A DNA stretch of 37,410 nucleotides from JABDBK01 sp964453575. GTDB taxonomy: Bacteria; Pseudomonadota; Gammaproteobacteria; DSM-16500. Position 1 is the stretch's first letter, and each line of letters starts with the position of its first letter. Of the stretch, positions 23,283 through 31,586 are shown in pieces. The notes beneath the pieces were generated by a model. It saw only the letters and a program-made list of their open reading frames with translations, did no database searches and was not told the DNA's origin. Location of the stretch: positions 1 to 37,410 of the forward strand of contig CAYVRW010000008.1 of NCBI GenBank assembly GCA_964453575.1, read 5' to 3'. The translations under genes and the position numbers were made by a program.

Positions 23283-24216
23283 TCACATCTTGTCATGCCA
23301 GCATGCCTTCAGCTGGCATCCAGTTTGCATGCCCATTAACTTGCGGGCTCGTATCAGTCATATAGCTTTCATTATGCTTTTTTTATGTTTAACTTTATTA
23401 ACCGCATGCAGCACTGTCAGAAAAGATGGACCGCCACGTTATGATATCGATGTTTCTCATATTCCGGATGCTAAGCCCAAAGTAGAAGCATTGAGTAGAA
23501 TTGGAAATAAACCTTATGTTGTTTTTGGCAAACGCTATTATGTGATGAATTCCAGTAAAAATTATAAAGAACGCGGTATTGCTTCATGGTATGGCACCAA
23601 ATTTCATGCACGCCACACATCAAGCGGCGAGCGTTATAATATGTTAGCCATGACAGCAGCGCACCGATCTTTACCGCTGCCTACGTATGTACAAGTTAAA
23701 AATTTACATAATGGTAGAAAAATTATTGTAAAAGTTAATGATAGAGGGCCTTTTGAATCAGGTCGATTAATTGATTTATCTTATGCTGCTGCAAAAAAAT
23801 TAGGAATGGTGGGCCATGGTACGACACGAGTTGAAGTCACTGCTATAGATCCAAGAGCATATCATCGTGAAAGCACCCATGCTCCGGTGTTTTTAGCCAA
23901 AAATACTAAACATCATACGCCGCCTGCAACACATCAGGCCAAACAAACAGTATATTTGCAAGTAGGCGCATTTAGCAACAGAACTTATGCTGAAAAATTA
24001 CAAAAGCGTATACAATCGGTTATTCATTCTCCCGTGCATATCACTAAACTGCAAAAATCAAAAATCCTTTATTGTGTGCGAATCGGGCCTATTTATGACC
24101 AAGCATCTGTATCAAAAATCAATCAACAATTAAATTCATTGGGATTATATAAATGGGTTTCAATTATCAAACAACAATTAAATCCTTTAGATTTAAACAA
24201 CAATGTGGTGGCATAA
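23275..24216 (+). CDS. rlpA: Septal ring lytic transglycosylase RlpA (lipoprotein, SPOR domain)
   Basis: 313 residues. A double-psi beta-barrel (GIASWYGTKFHARHTSSGERY ... VKVNDRGPF) is followed by a C-terminal SPOR domain (VYLQVGAFSN ... CVRIGPI) that targets division sites. The lipobox is LTAC, with Cys45 from the first ATG. The ATG at 23275 has a GGAG site 10 bases away and overlaps mltB. However, residues 5 to 18 are encoded by a palindromic repeat, and the n-region would be normal only from the ATG at 23329 (cysteine 27), which lacks a ribosome site. Both starts are possible. Confidence 0.92.
   Translation: MLNHILSCQHAFSWHPVCMPINLRARISHIAFIMLFLCLTLLTACSTVRKDGPPRYDIDVSHIPDAKPKVEALSRIGNKPYVVFGKRYYVMNSSKNYKERGIASWYGTKFHARHTSSGERYNMLAMTAAHRSLPLPTYVQVKNLHNGRKIIVKVNDRGPFESGRLIDLSYAAAKKLGMVGHGTTRVEVTAIDPRAYHRESTHAPVFLAKNTKHHTPPATHQAKQTVYLQVGAFSNRTYAEKLQKRIQSVIHSPVHITKLQKSKILYCVRIGPIYDQASVSKINQQLNSLGLYKWVSIIKQQLNPLDLNNNVVA
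23292..23324. repeat. Palindromic repeat (copy 2) inside the rlpA reading frame
   Basis: GTCAT border, an 8-bp stem ATGCCAGC / GCTGGCAT around a 9-base loop, and ATCCAG border. The borders equal those of the repeat at 6018-6051, while the stem differs. It sits in frame between the ribosome site with first ATG and the signal peptide of rlpA, so it is either translated or marks the true 5' leader. Confidence 0.65.
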
Positions 24217-24234
24217 ATGAATCGAGATTAAATA

Positions 24235-25326
24235 ATGGCTATTATCATCTCTATTTTAGGTATCATACTTACCATTTTTTTTATTGTGGGCATACATGAA
24301 TTTGGACATTTTATTGTTGCACGCATGTTGGGCATTAAAGTTCTGCGATTTTCTATAGGTTTTGGCAAACCTTTCTACCGTTGGTATGATAAAAAAGGCA
24401 CTGAATATGTACTTGCCCCTATTCCTTTAGGCGGCTATGTTAAAATGCTGGATGAAACGGAAGACCAAGTACCCAAAGAAGAATTACATTTAGCCTATAA
24501 TCGCCAACCCATTTATAAACGCACGTTAGTCATTCTTGCCGGACCTTTTTTTAATTTTATGCTGGCATTGATAATTTATTGGTTTATCTTCCTCATAGGT
24601 TTTACTTCCATCATACCTTTGATAGGAAAAGTTTTGCCTGGTTCCATCGCTGCTAATGCTGGTTTAAAACCACAAAATGAAATCATTAGCATTGATAATC
24701 GTCCTACCAAAAACTGGTCCAATGTTTTGATTCGTCTTATTCCCTTTATAGGTGATCATGATACGCTTGTTGTTGAAACAAAACCACTACATGGCAATAC
24801 AGCTACCAAACATACCCTTAATCTGCAAACATGGAAAATTGACGAATTAAAACCTGATCCTTTGACAAGTTTAGGAATAGAACCTTATATACCTAGCACA
24901 CCTATACCAAAATATCTGATACGTACGATTCAATATGGACCTATGACGGCCCTATCTCATGCAAATCAAAATACTATAGATTTTATTTATTTAAACTTTT
25001 TATTTATGGGTAAAATAATAACAGGCAAAGTTTCTTTGCAAAGCCTTGGGGGCCCTATCAGTATTTTTCAAGGCGCAGGGACAGCGCTTAATACGGGGAT
25101 TTTACCTTTCTTTAGCTTTTTAGCTTTTTTAAGTATTGCCATCGGCGTCATTAATGTATTGCCCATCCCCGGGTTAGACGGTGGGCATCTACTTTTTTAT
25201 TGCATAGAATTTATTACACGTCGTCCTGTATCACCTGCGCTGCAGCTTTTATTAATTCGTTTTGGGTTGATTCTATTAATGTTGTTGTTAGCACAAGCTG
25301 TATCGAATGATTTAATGCGATTGTAG
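24235..25326 (+). CDS. Site-2 intramembrane metalloprotease (RseP/M50, single PDZ)
   Basis: An intramembrane zinc protease of 363 residues. HEFGH (residues 21-25) in the first TM helix is the zinc site, and NVLPIPGLDGGHLL supplies the third ligand aspartate. One PDZ domain lies at about 125 to 200 (GKVLPGSIAANAGLKPQNEIISID). RseP of most gammaproteobacteria has about 450 residues and two PDZ domains, so this is a shortened form or a paralogue. RseP proteins cleave anti-sigma factors and remnant signal peptides. It is not next to dxr, uppS or bamA, the usual neighbours. Confidence 0.9.
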   Translation: MAIIISILGIILTIFFIVGIHEFGHFIVARMLGIKVLRFSIGFGKPFYRWYDKKGTEYVLAPIPLGGYVKMLDETEDQVPKEELHLAYNRQPIYKRTLVILAGPFFNFMLALIIYWFIFLIGFTSIIPLIGKVLPGSIAANAGLKPQNEIISIDNRPTKNWSNVLIRLIPFIGDHDTLVVETKPLHGNTATKHTLNLQTWKIDELKPDPLTSLGIEPYIPSTPIPKYLIRTIQYGPMTALSHANQNTIDFIYLNFLFMGKIITGKVSLQSLGGPISIFQGAGTALNTGILPFFSFLAFLSIAIGVINVLPIPGLDGGHLLFYCIEFITRRPVSPALQLLLIRFGLILLMLLLAQAVSNDLMRL

Positions 25327-25330
25327 AATA

Positions 25331-25348
25331 CCCCCTTTTTCAAGGGGG
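25331..25348. terminator. G/C-rich hairpin between convergent genes
   Basis: CCCCCTT pairs with AAGGGGG around TTTC, located just after the rseP-like stop and ahead of the stop of the minus-strand gene. A T6 run follows 11 bases later on the + strand. It is a common intergenic palindrome and a plausible bidirectional transcription barrier. Confidence 0.5.
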
Positions 25349-25365
25349 GTTGTTAGGGATTTTTT

Positions 25366-26694
25366 CTAACGACGACGCCCAGAATGATTGTTATTTTCCC
25401 GAGGAGCCATTTCAACACCCTCAGGATTAGGAGCTTTAGCTTCTTCTCTTCTTGGTGATGTTCTCACTGCATCTTTAACTTTTATTCTTGCCCTTGCTAA
25501 ATCATTATCTAATTTTTCTTTATTTTCCGGATCCGCTGCTTGTGCTTTATGATAAGCAAGAACCTCTTTTGCAAATAAATTTGCAACTTTATACCTGGAG
25601 GTATCTGAAATCGTACCCTGATTCATACTTAAATCCAAATCTTTAAGCGTATGAGCATGGCTTGATATAGTTTTAGTCGTAACTTTTTCATCAATTTCCA
25701 ATCGATCATTAAGGCTTCTCGCAGAATGTTCTGACTGACCTGTACCCCAATATTGAAAAGTATCAATCGCAGCCTGACTTCCACTTCTTATTCCGCGCCA
25801 GATACCCATACCTATATTAAAAGGCATTGTTATAGCAGTGCCAATACCGAGACCTGCAATAAAGGCCAAGGGTTTTAATATTTTTGGAATACTATCCGAA
25901 TCCCAAACATGTTCCATCACAAAATTGAAAGCTTTATAAAGACTCGCAGTAAATCCAGAAACGACTCCCAAGACAGGCCCAACTGCTAATCTATCTACAA
26001 CAGAAGGCACAGCTCCTCTAAGCCATGAACCACCGCCTGCATCGGCTGCCGCTGATTCTCTAATTAAATCAGTATTTACGCCTTGCACAGTAGTCTTAAC
26101 ACATCCTAGATAACCTCTTCCCGTTGCCATATGAAACGCGGTTCTACAAAAACCGTAAGCAAAATTCAAAGGAGAAAGTGCCACTGCCATCATCACTGAA
26201 AATGCTTTTTTTAAGAAGGAATTGTCCCTTCCTCCTCCTGCATTGATAATACGCGACCAAGCTTCATAAAACCCGCCTGCAACCGCAGGTAATGCAAGTA
26301 TTCCTAGAACTCCCCAACCGATAGGATTGGTGACAAGTCCCAAAGCACTTACAGCACTGCCTAAGGCAGGGCCTATACCTAACCAGGGTATGTTTACTGT
26401 TAAAAATGAAGCTACAGCAGGAAAAGCTGTCGCAGTAATCCAAGTTCCTAGCGTTGATAATACCGGAAATATTACTGGTGACGATGCAATAATTGCGAGA
26501 GCACTACTAATAGCACTTCCCGCAGCTGTCCATCCTGCTGCAGCCAACGTTGCAGCGGCAATGGGAAACCAAATGAAAACTGTGGGTAATGCATTATCTA
26601 GAATATGCAAAATACGCCAGCGCCAGGTTCTTCCTCTGAAAATATTTGTTATAGGATCGACGATTATGTCGTATATCCATTGACCAAAATCCAT
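25366..26694 (-). CDS. Large hypothetical multi-TM protein, candidate effector
   Basis: A 442-residue protein of unknown family. Residues 25 to about 190 contain several alanine/glycine-rich hydrophobic helices (FIWFPIAAATLAAAGWTAAG, LVTNPIGWGVLGILALPAVAG), with more at about 235 to 300 (LAFIAGLGIGTAITMPFNIG). The last 120 residues are soluble, charged and basic, ending SGRRR. No signal peptide is visible. I use the ATG at 26694, preceded by GAGGTG and 6 bases; an earlier in-frame GTG lies inside that ribosome site. It is an orphan between conserved genes. The domain layout suggests a protein that inserts into membranes with its tail in the cytosol, possibly a secreted effector; this is inference. 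Confidence 0.7.
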   Translation of the reverse strand: MDFGQWIYDIIVDPITNIFRGRTWRWRILHILDNALPTVFIWFPIAAATLAAAGWTAAGSAISSALAIIASSPVIFPVLSTLGTWITATAFPAVASFLTVNIPWLGIGPALGSAVSALGLVTNPIGWGVLGILALPAVAGGFYEAWSRIINAGGGRDNSFLKKAFSVMMAVALSPLNFAYGFCRTAFHMATGRGYLGCVKTTVQGVNTDLIRESAAADAGGGSWLRGAVPSVVDRLAVGPVLGVVSGFTASLYKAFNFVMEHVWDSDSIPKILKPLAFIAGLGIGTAITMPFNIGMGIWRGIRSGSQAAIDTFQYWGTGQSEHSARSLNDRLEIDEKVTTKTISSHAHTLKDLDLSMNQGTISDTSRYKVANLFAKEVLAYHKAQAADPENKEKLDNDLARARIKVKDAVRTSPRREEAKAPNPEGVEMAPRENNNHSGRRR

Positions 26695-26721
26695 AAAATT
26701 CACCTCATTATGTACAATGTG

Positions 26722-26752
26722 ATTATAGCATAAAATTCAATGAGTTGTTCAA
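26722..26752 (-). promoter_or_regulatory. Extended -10 promoter of the multi-TM protein
   Basis: TGCTATAAT on the minus strand (TATAAT at 26722-26727) forms an extended -10. The nearest -35-like hexamer TTGAAC (26747-26752) lies 19 bases upstream, longer than ideal, which the TG extension can offset. Confidence 0.45.
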
Positions 26753-26865
26753 ATTAAGTATCATATTAAATATTAATTTATTTATTAAACAATAGGTTAC
26801 ATACTCCTTATGAAAAGTTTATTGCATAATGCCTATAAAAACCCTATAGTGCCTGGTCATAAGCC

Positions 26866-26871
26866 TATAAT
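26866..26871 (+). promoter_or_regulatory. -10 box directly ahead of the ABC transporter genes
   Basis: TATAAT ends 12 bases before the ATG at 26884, so the transcript would have a leader of about 6 bases or less. No Shine-Dalgarno sequence is seen before the ATG. No clear -35 is seen at 17 bases. The thiamine riboswitch core (CTGAGA ... ACCTGA) was looked for and is absent. Confidence 0.4.
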
Positions 26872-26883
26872 ATACATGCAGTT

Positions 26884-27645
26884 ATGAAATCTCCGACTAT
26901 ACGCATTCAACAAGCTTCTCTCAACTATCAGGACACTTTTTTATTTAATAATCTCAATTTAACTCTGCATCCAGGCAAAACTACTTGCTTGTTAGGCCCT
27001 AGCGGTGTGGGAAAAACGACTTTACTACGCATACTTGCTGGACTTATTTCGCCGCAAAATGCTTGCTTTCAAGGTGATATAAGTTGCGATTCATCGATTC
27101 CATTACCTCATCTTGTTGCATACATGGCACAAGAAGACAACTTACTTCCATGGATGAATGCCTTAGACAATGCTTTATTAGGATCTAGATTAAGAGGTGA
27201 TTTTACAGAAAATCTAAGTATGAAAGCAACCCTGTTATTTTCAAAAATGGGTTTAGAAAACATACAACACAAATTTCCTAAACAATTATCTGGAGGTATG
27301 CGTCAACGTGTTGCACTCATACGTACGCTTATGGAAGATAAACCCATTGTATTAATGGATGAACCATTTGCATCCTTAGATGCTATTACACGTTTTACTT
27401 TACAAAATTTAACATCTGACTTATTAAAAAACCGTACTGTTTTCTTAGTCACTCATGATCCATTAGAAGCGTTACGCTTGGCAGATGAAATTTATATTTT
27501 AGCCGGACAACCCGCTGATTTAAGATTATTCGAGACATTCGACACAGTAACACCGCGTGATTTACATCATCCTGATATGTTGCAAAAACAAGCCCTGCTC
27601 TTTCAAGCATTAACAAAAGCCAAGGACATGAGCATATGTATTTAA
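26884..27645 (+). CDS. ABC transporter ATP-binding protein (ThiZ-like)
   Basis: A 253-residue ATPase of the nitrate/taurine/pyrimidine importer class. Walker A is GPSGVGKTT, the Q-loop AYMAQEDNLLPWM, the signature LSGGMRQRV, Walker B PIVLMDEP and the switch histidine THDP. The Q-loop segment and the linked permease resemble the ThiXYZ importers of thiamine pyrimidine (HMP) precursors in gammaproteobacteria. No substrate-binding protein gene (thiY) is in the window, so the substrate is a guess. It overlaps the permease gene by 10 bases. Confidence 0.85.
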   Translation: MKSPTIRIQQASLNYQDTFLFNNLNLTLHPGKTTCLLGPSGVGKTTLLRILAGLISPQNACFQGDISCDSSIPLPHLVAYMAQEDNLLPWMNALDNALLGSRLRGDFTENLSMKATLLFSKMGLENIQHKFPKQLSGGMRQRVALIRTLMEDKPIVLMDEPFASLDAITRFTLQNLTSDLLKNRTVFLVTHDPLEALRLADEIYILAGQPADLRLFETFDTVTPRDLHHPDMLQKQALLFQALTKAKDMSICI

Positions 27646-28382
27646 TGACTAGAGGCAGCATGCTAATACTAGGGCTATTTTTGATTTGGCAAGCACTGGT
27701 TTTTATTTTTCAATTGCCGCCTTATATTTTGCCTGGCCCTTGGCAAGTGTTAACAACGCTTTATACTCATTCGAATTTAATTATTCATGAAGCTATTCCT
27801 ACTATTATTGAAACACTACTGGGCTTAGTATTGGGCATGCTGTTAGCTTGTGTGGCGGCACTTATCATGGCTTATTTCAAACCGTTAAGCCTGTGGTTTT
27901 TACCTTTAATGATTATAAGTCAAGCCATTCCAATTTTTGCTATTGCACCTTTATTGGTGATTTGGTTTGGTTATGGCATGGCATCTAAAATTATTTGCAC
28001 GGTGCTTATGATCTTTTTTCCCATTGCCAGTGCGTTTTTTGATGGATTATGTCATACCGAAACACGTTGGTTAGATTTAGCCAAGACCATGAATGCCAAA
28101 AAAACCCGTGTGTTTTTTTACATTAGAATACCTGCAGCAATGCCGCGTCTGGCATCAGGTTTAAAAATAGCTGCGGTATTTGCACCTATGGGTGCCGTCA
28201 TTGGAGAATGGGTAGGTGCAAGCCGTGGGTTAGGCTATTTAATGTTAAATGCCAATGCTCGCATGCAAATTGATTTAATGTTTGCGGCCTTGTTTGTGAT
28301 TGTTTTACTTTCGATGCTGCTTTATTTTGTGGTGGACAGGCTCGTCTCGCGGTTTGTACGCAGGACCTTAGTATTGGGGTGA
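27636..28382 (+). CDS. ABC transporter permease (ThiX-like)
   Basis: An inner-membrane permease of 248 residues with about 6 TM helices. The binding-protein-dependent transport signature, which docks the ATPase, is at ARTM-like LAKTMNAKKTRVFFYIRIPAAMPRLASGLK. The segments ASQAIPIFAIAPLLVIWFGYG and GAVIGEWVGASRGLGYLMLNANARMQ fit the ThiX/TauC subfamily; I favour HMP uptake. Its last 61 bases overlap the 3' end of the convergent mutT-like gene. Confidence 0.83.
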   Translation: MYLMTRGSMLILGLFLIWQALVFIFQLPPYILPGPWQVLTTLYTHSNLIIHEAIPTIIETLLGLVLGMLLACVAALIMAYFKPLSLWFLPLMIISQAIPIFAIAPLLVIWFGYGMASKIICTVLMIFFPIASAFFDGLCHTETRWLDLAKTMNAKKTRVFFYIRIPAAMPRLASGLKIAAVFAPMGAVIGEWVGASRGLGYLMLNANARMQIDLMFAALFVIVLLSMLLYFVVDRLVSRFVRRTLVLG

Positions 28383-28786
28383 TCCCACAGCCGCTTCAAA
28401 ATTTCAATAATTTTTTTATTCCCCTCGGGAAAAGTAAAATTATCAAGTTCAGTGACATCAATCCATTTAATTACTTGACCTTCCATGCCCAATGCATGAC
28501 CTGTATAAGCCGTGATAACCCAGGTGTCTAATAAAACATTGGATTCTTGATTGTGGTAATGAACTTTGATCAAAGGATTGGCGGTTTCGATGAAAATACC
28601 AATCTCTTCTTGAAATTCACGCTTTAACGCATCAAAAACAGTTTCATCTTTTTCAACTTTTCCGCCTGGAAATTCCCAAAAGCCAGCTTTGGTTTTAGAC
28701 AAAGGGCGTTCAGCAATCAAAATTTTTTTATTTTGATCGAGAACGACCCCTACTGCAACATGAACTAAGTCAAGCTGCCGTGACAT
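28322..28786 (-). CDS. mutT: Nudix hydrolase, MutT-type 8-oxo-dGTP diphosphatase
   Basis: Removes oxidised dGTP from the nucleotide pool to prevent A:T to C:G transversions. 154 residues. The Nudix box GGKVEKDETVFDALKREFQEEIGI fits G-x5-E-x7-REUXEEXGU exactly, preceded by the MutT-like FWEFPG. The position directly after secA (22-base overlap) is the conserved gammaproteobacterial arrangement and supports the mutT assignment. The C-terminal 25 residues extend past the usual end and overlap the convergent thiX-like gene. Confidence 0.9.
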   Translation of the reverse strand: MSRQLDLVHVAVGVVLDQNKKILIAERPLSKTKAGFWEFPGGKVEKDETVFDALKREFQEEIGIFIETANPLIKVHYHNQESNVLLDTWVITAYTGHALGMEGQVIKWIDVTELDNFTFPEGNKKIIEILKRLWDHPNTKVLRTNRETSLSTTK

Positions 28787-31473
28787 TGTTTATACTTTTT
28801 ACCTGAACCGCAAGGACAGGGTTCATTACGGCCTACTTTGGGTGAGCTGCGAACATCAGCGAGTGATACTACGTTTGCATTTTTTTCTTCAACCATGACA
28901 TCATCCTGGTTCACAGAATCATGATGGAATTGCATCTTAAAATTGGAAGCTGCGCGGCGCTTGGCTTCGACTTGTTCCACGTCTTCTTCCTTGCGAATTT
29001 CAAATTTGCTTAGTATTGAAATCACTTCGTAATTCACACGGTCTAATAAAGCCATGAATAATTCAAACGCTTCGCGTTTATATTCTTGTTTAGGATTTTT
29101 TTGGGCATAGCCGCGCAAATGTATGCCTTGACGTAAATAATCCATAGCGGCCAAATGTTCACGCCAAAAATTATCTAAGGTTTGCAGCATGACCGCTTTT
29201 TCAAATTGGCGCATACCTGCTGCGCCTACTTGTTCTTCTTTCTTTTTATAACTATCTTTAATGTGTTGTTGAATACGCTCGCGTAAATTTTCTTCGTGCA
29301 GCGCTTCTTCTTTTTCTAACCATTCATGAATAGGTAGTTGTAAGTTAAAATCTTGTTCAAGTTTACGCTCTAAACCAGGGATGTCCCATTGTTCTTCCAA
29401 ACTTTGGGGGGGGATAAATTGATTCATCATCGTATTAATCACTTGATGACGAATATCTTCTATCGTATCCACAATGGTTTCAGCCGTGAGCAATTCATCA
29501 CGTAAGGTGTAAATCACTTTACGTTGTTCATTGGCAACATCATCATATTCCAATAATTGTTTACGAATATCGAAGTTATGGGCTTCAACCTTGCGTTGCG
29601 CGTTTTCAATGCTGTTTGATAATAAACGCGATTCCAGTGCAACATCTTTTTCCACACCGATACGTTTCATAATACCGGTTAAACGATCACCCCCGAAAAT
29701 ACGCAAAAGATTATCTTCCAATGAAAGATAAAAACGTGATTTACCAGGATCACCTTGCCGGCCAGATCGACCGCGTAATTGATTATCGATGCGTCGTGAT
29801 TCATGCCGTTCTGTGCCTAAAATATATAAGCCGCCAGCTTTAATCACTTGTTGATTTCTTTGTTGCCAATCGCTGGTACGTTTTGCGATTTCTTCTGCTG
29901 ATGGGTCCGATAATCCTTTTATTTCTGCCTGTAAGCTGCCACCCAATACAATATCGGTACCACGACCTGCCATGTTGGTTGCAATAGTAACTGCACTAGG
30001 GCGTCCTGCTTCTGCTATAATGCGGGCTTCTTGTTCATGAAACTTCGCATTTAACACATTGTGCGGAATATTCATTTTTTTAAGTAAGCCAGATAAATAT
30101 TCTGATGTTTCAACAGAGGTCGTGCCTACTAAAATAGGCTGGCCTGCTGCACGCGATTTTTTTACATCCTCAATAATCGCATTAAATTTTTCCGCTCCAG
30201 ACATAAACACAAAATCAGCATTGTCTTCGCGTATCATAGGCATATTGGTCGGTAAAACCACCACTTCTAAACCATAAATCTGCTGAAATTCATAAGCTTC
30301 AGTATCAGCTGTACCTGTCATGCCGGAGAGTTTTTGATAAAGACGGAAATAATTTTGGAAAGTAATGGAAGCTAAGGTTTGATTTTCTTGACGAATTTGC
30401 ACACCTTCTTTTGCTTCAACAGCTTGATGCAAGCCATCTGACCAACGGCGGCCAGGCATGGTGCGTCCGGTATGTTCATCGACAATGACAACTTCACCAT
30501 GTTGCACAATGTATTCCACATCACGATGAAATAATGAATGTGCTCGCAGGCCAGCATTTAAATGATGCATTAACATTATATTATTTGCATCATAAAGGCT
30601 TTCATCTTCTTTAATTAAGCCGGCTTCCGTAAATAATTTTTCTACATGCGGATGGCCTTCTTCCGTGATATAAGCTTGTTTGGATTTTTCATCGACAGAA
30701 TAATCACCCGGACCATCTTTCACTTCTTGTTTTTTAAGCTGTGGAATGAGCTTATTAATAGCAAGATAAAGCTCGGTGCTATCTTCGGCTGCACCTGAGA
30801 TAATTAATGGCGTACGTGCTTCATCAATTAAAATCGAATCGACTTCATCCACAATGGCATAATGCAGTGGACGCTGCACTTTATCAGCCGTGCTAAACGC
30901 CATGTTATCCCGTAAATAATCAAAACCAAATTCATTATTAGTACCGAAAGTAATGTCTGCTGCGTATGCTGCTTGTTTTTCTTGCGGAGACATATTTGCA
31001 AGAATAACGCCTGTGGTCAAACCCAAGAAATTATAAATAGGGCCCATCCATTCCGCATCACGTTTGGCAAGGTATTCATTGACAGTCACAATATGCACGC
31101 CTTTTCCAGACAATGCATTTAAATAAGCAGCCATTGTTGCAGTTAATGTTTTACCTTCACCGGTACGCATCTCAGCAATGTTTCCGCCATGCAATACCAT
31201 CGCCCCTAATAATTGCACATCAAAATGCCGCATATTAAGCGTGCGCTTTCCTACTTCACGCACCACTGCAAATACTTCTGGCAACAAATTATCTATTGTT
31301 TCGCCCTGCTGTAAACGCTGTCTGAATTCTTGCGTTTTAGCTTGTAATGCGGTATCCGTAAGCGCTGATATAGCAGGTTCCAGTACGTTGATGTTATCAA
31401 CTACTTTCCACATACGCTTGAGTACGCGTTGATTTCGATTTCCAAAAAGTTGTGCGAATATTCGATTTAGCAT
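28765..31473 (-). CDS. secA: Preprotein translocase ATPase SecA
   Basis: Motor ATPase that drives Sec-dependent export through SecYEG. About 902 residues. Walker A is MRTGEGKTL, the DEAD-type motif DEVDSILIDEARTPLIISG, and the second RecA-like domain carries TNMAGRGTDIVLGG and QLRGRSGRQGDPG. The C-terminal zinc and SecB-binding tail PCPCGSGKKYKQCHG is complete. I start it at the second in-frame ATG (MLNRIFAQLFG), the family N-terminus, 9 bases inside the longest reading. No strong ribosome site is seen at either. Followed by mutT. Confidence 0.97.
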   Translation of the reverse strand: MLNRIFAQLFGNRNQRVLKRMWKVVDNINVLEPAISALTDTALQAKTQEFRQRLQQGETIDNLLPEVFAVVREVGKRTLNMRHFDVQLLGAMVLHGGNIAEMRTGEGKTLTATMAAYLNALSGKGVHIVTVNEYLAKRDAEWMGPIYNFLGLTTGVILANMSPQEKQAAYAADITFGTNNEFGFDYLRDNMAFSTADKVQRPLHYAIVDEVDSILIDEARTPLIISGAAEDSTELYLAINKLIPQLKKQEVKDGPGDYSVDEKSKQAYITEEGHPHVEKLFTEAGLIKEDESLYDANNIMLMHHLNAGLRAHSLFHRDVEYIVQHGEVVIVDEHTGRTMPGRRWSDGLHQAVEAKEGVQIRQENQTLASITFQNYFRLYQKLSGMTGTADTEAYEFQQIYGLEVVVLPTNMPMIREDNADFVFMSGAEKFNAIIEDVKKSRAAGQPILVGTTSVETSEYLSGLLKKMNIPHNVLNAKFHEQEARIIAEAGRPSAVTIATNMAGRGTDIVLGGSLQAEIKGLSDPSAEEIAKRTSDWQQRNQQVIKAGGLYILGTERHESRRIDNQLRGRSGRQGDPGKSRFYLSLEDNLLRIFGGDRLTGIMKRIGVEKDVALESRLLSNSIENAQRKVEAHNFDIRKQLLEYDDVANEQRKVIYTLRDELLTAETIVDTIEDIRHQVINTMMNQFIPPQSLEEQWDIPGLERKLEQDFNLQLPIHEWLEKEEALHEENLRERIQQHIKDSYKKKEEQVGAAGMRQFEKAVMLQTLDNFWREHLAAMDYLRQGIHLRGYAQKNPKQEYKREAFELFMALLDRVNYEVISILSKFEIRKEEDVEQVEAKRRAASNFKMQFHHDSVNQDDVMVEEKNANVVSLADVRSSPKVGRNEPCPCGSGKKYKQCHGSLT

Positions 31474-31586
31474 AAAGTTCATCGATGAAGTTGAAAATAG
31501 TCTGGAAGCATTACCTAATTTGCGAGAAAAGTCAAATTGTTATAAAGAATTGTTGCCCCATGAACAAATCACGGGGCGACAGAAAA

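Noticed and set aside
26753..26770. Possible PmrA box (TTTAAT and CTTAAT) upstream of the large multi-TM protein.
   Set aside because: The half-sites are 12 bases apart instead of 11 and lie in very AT-rich DNA, so chance is likely.
26760..26883. Thiamine (TPP) riboswitch before the ThiZ-like gene.
   Set aside because: The CTGAGA and ACCTGA core sequences are not present.
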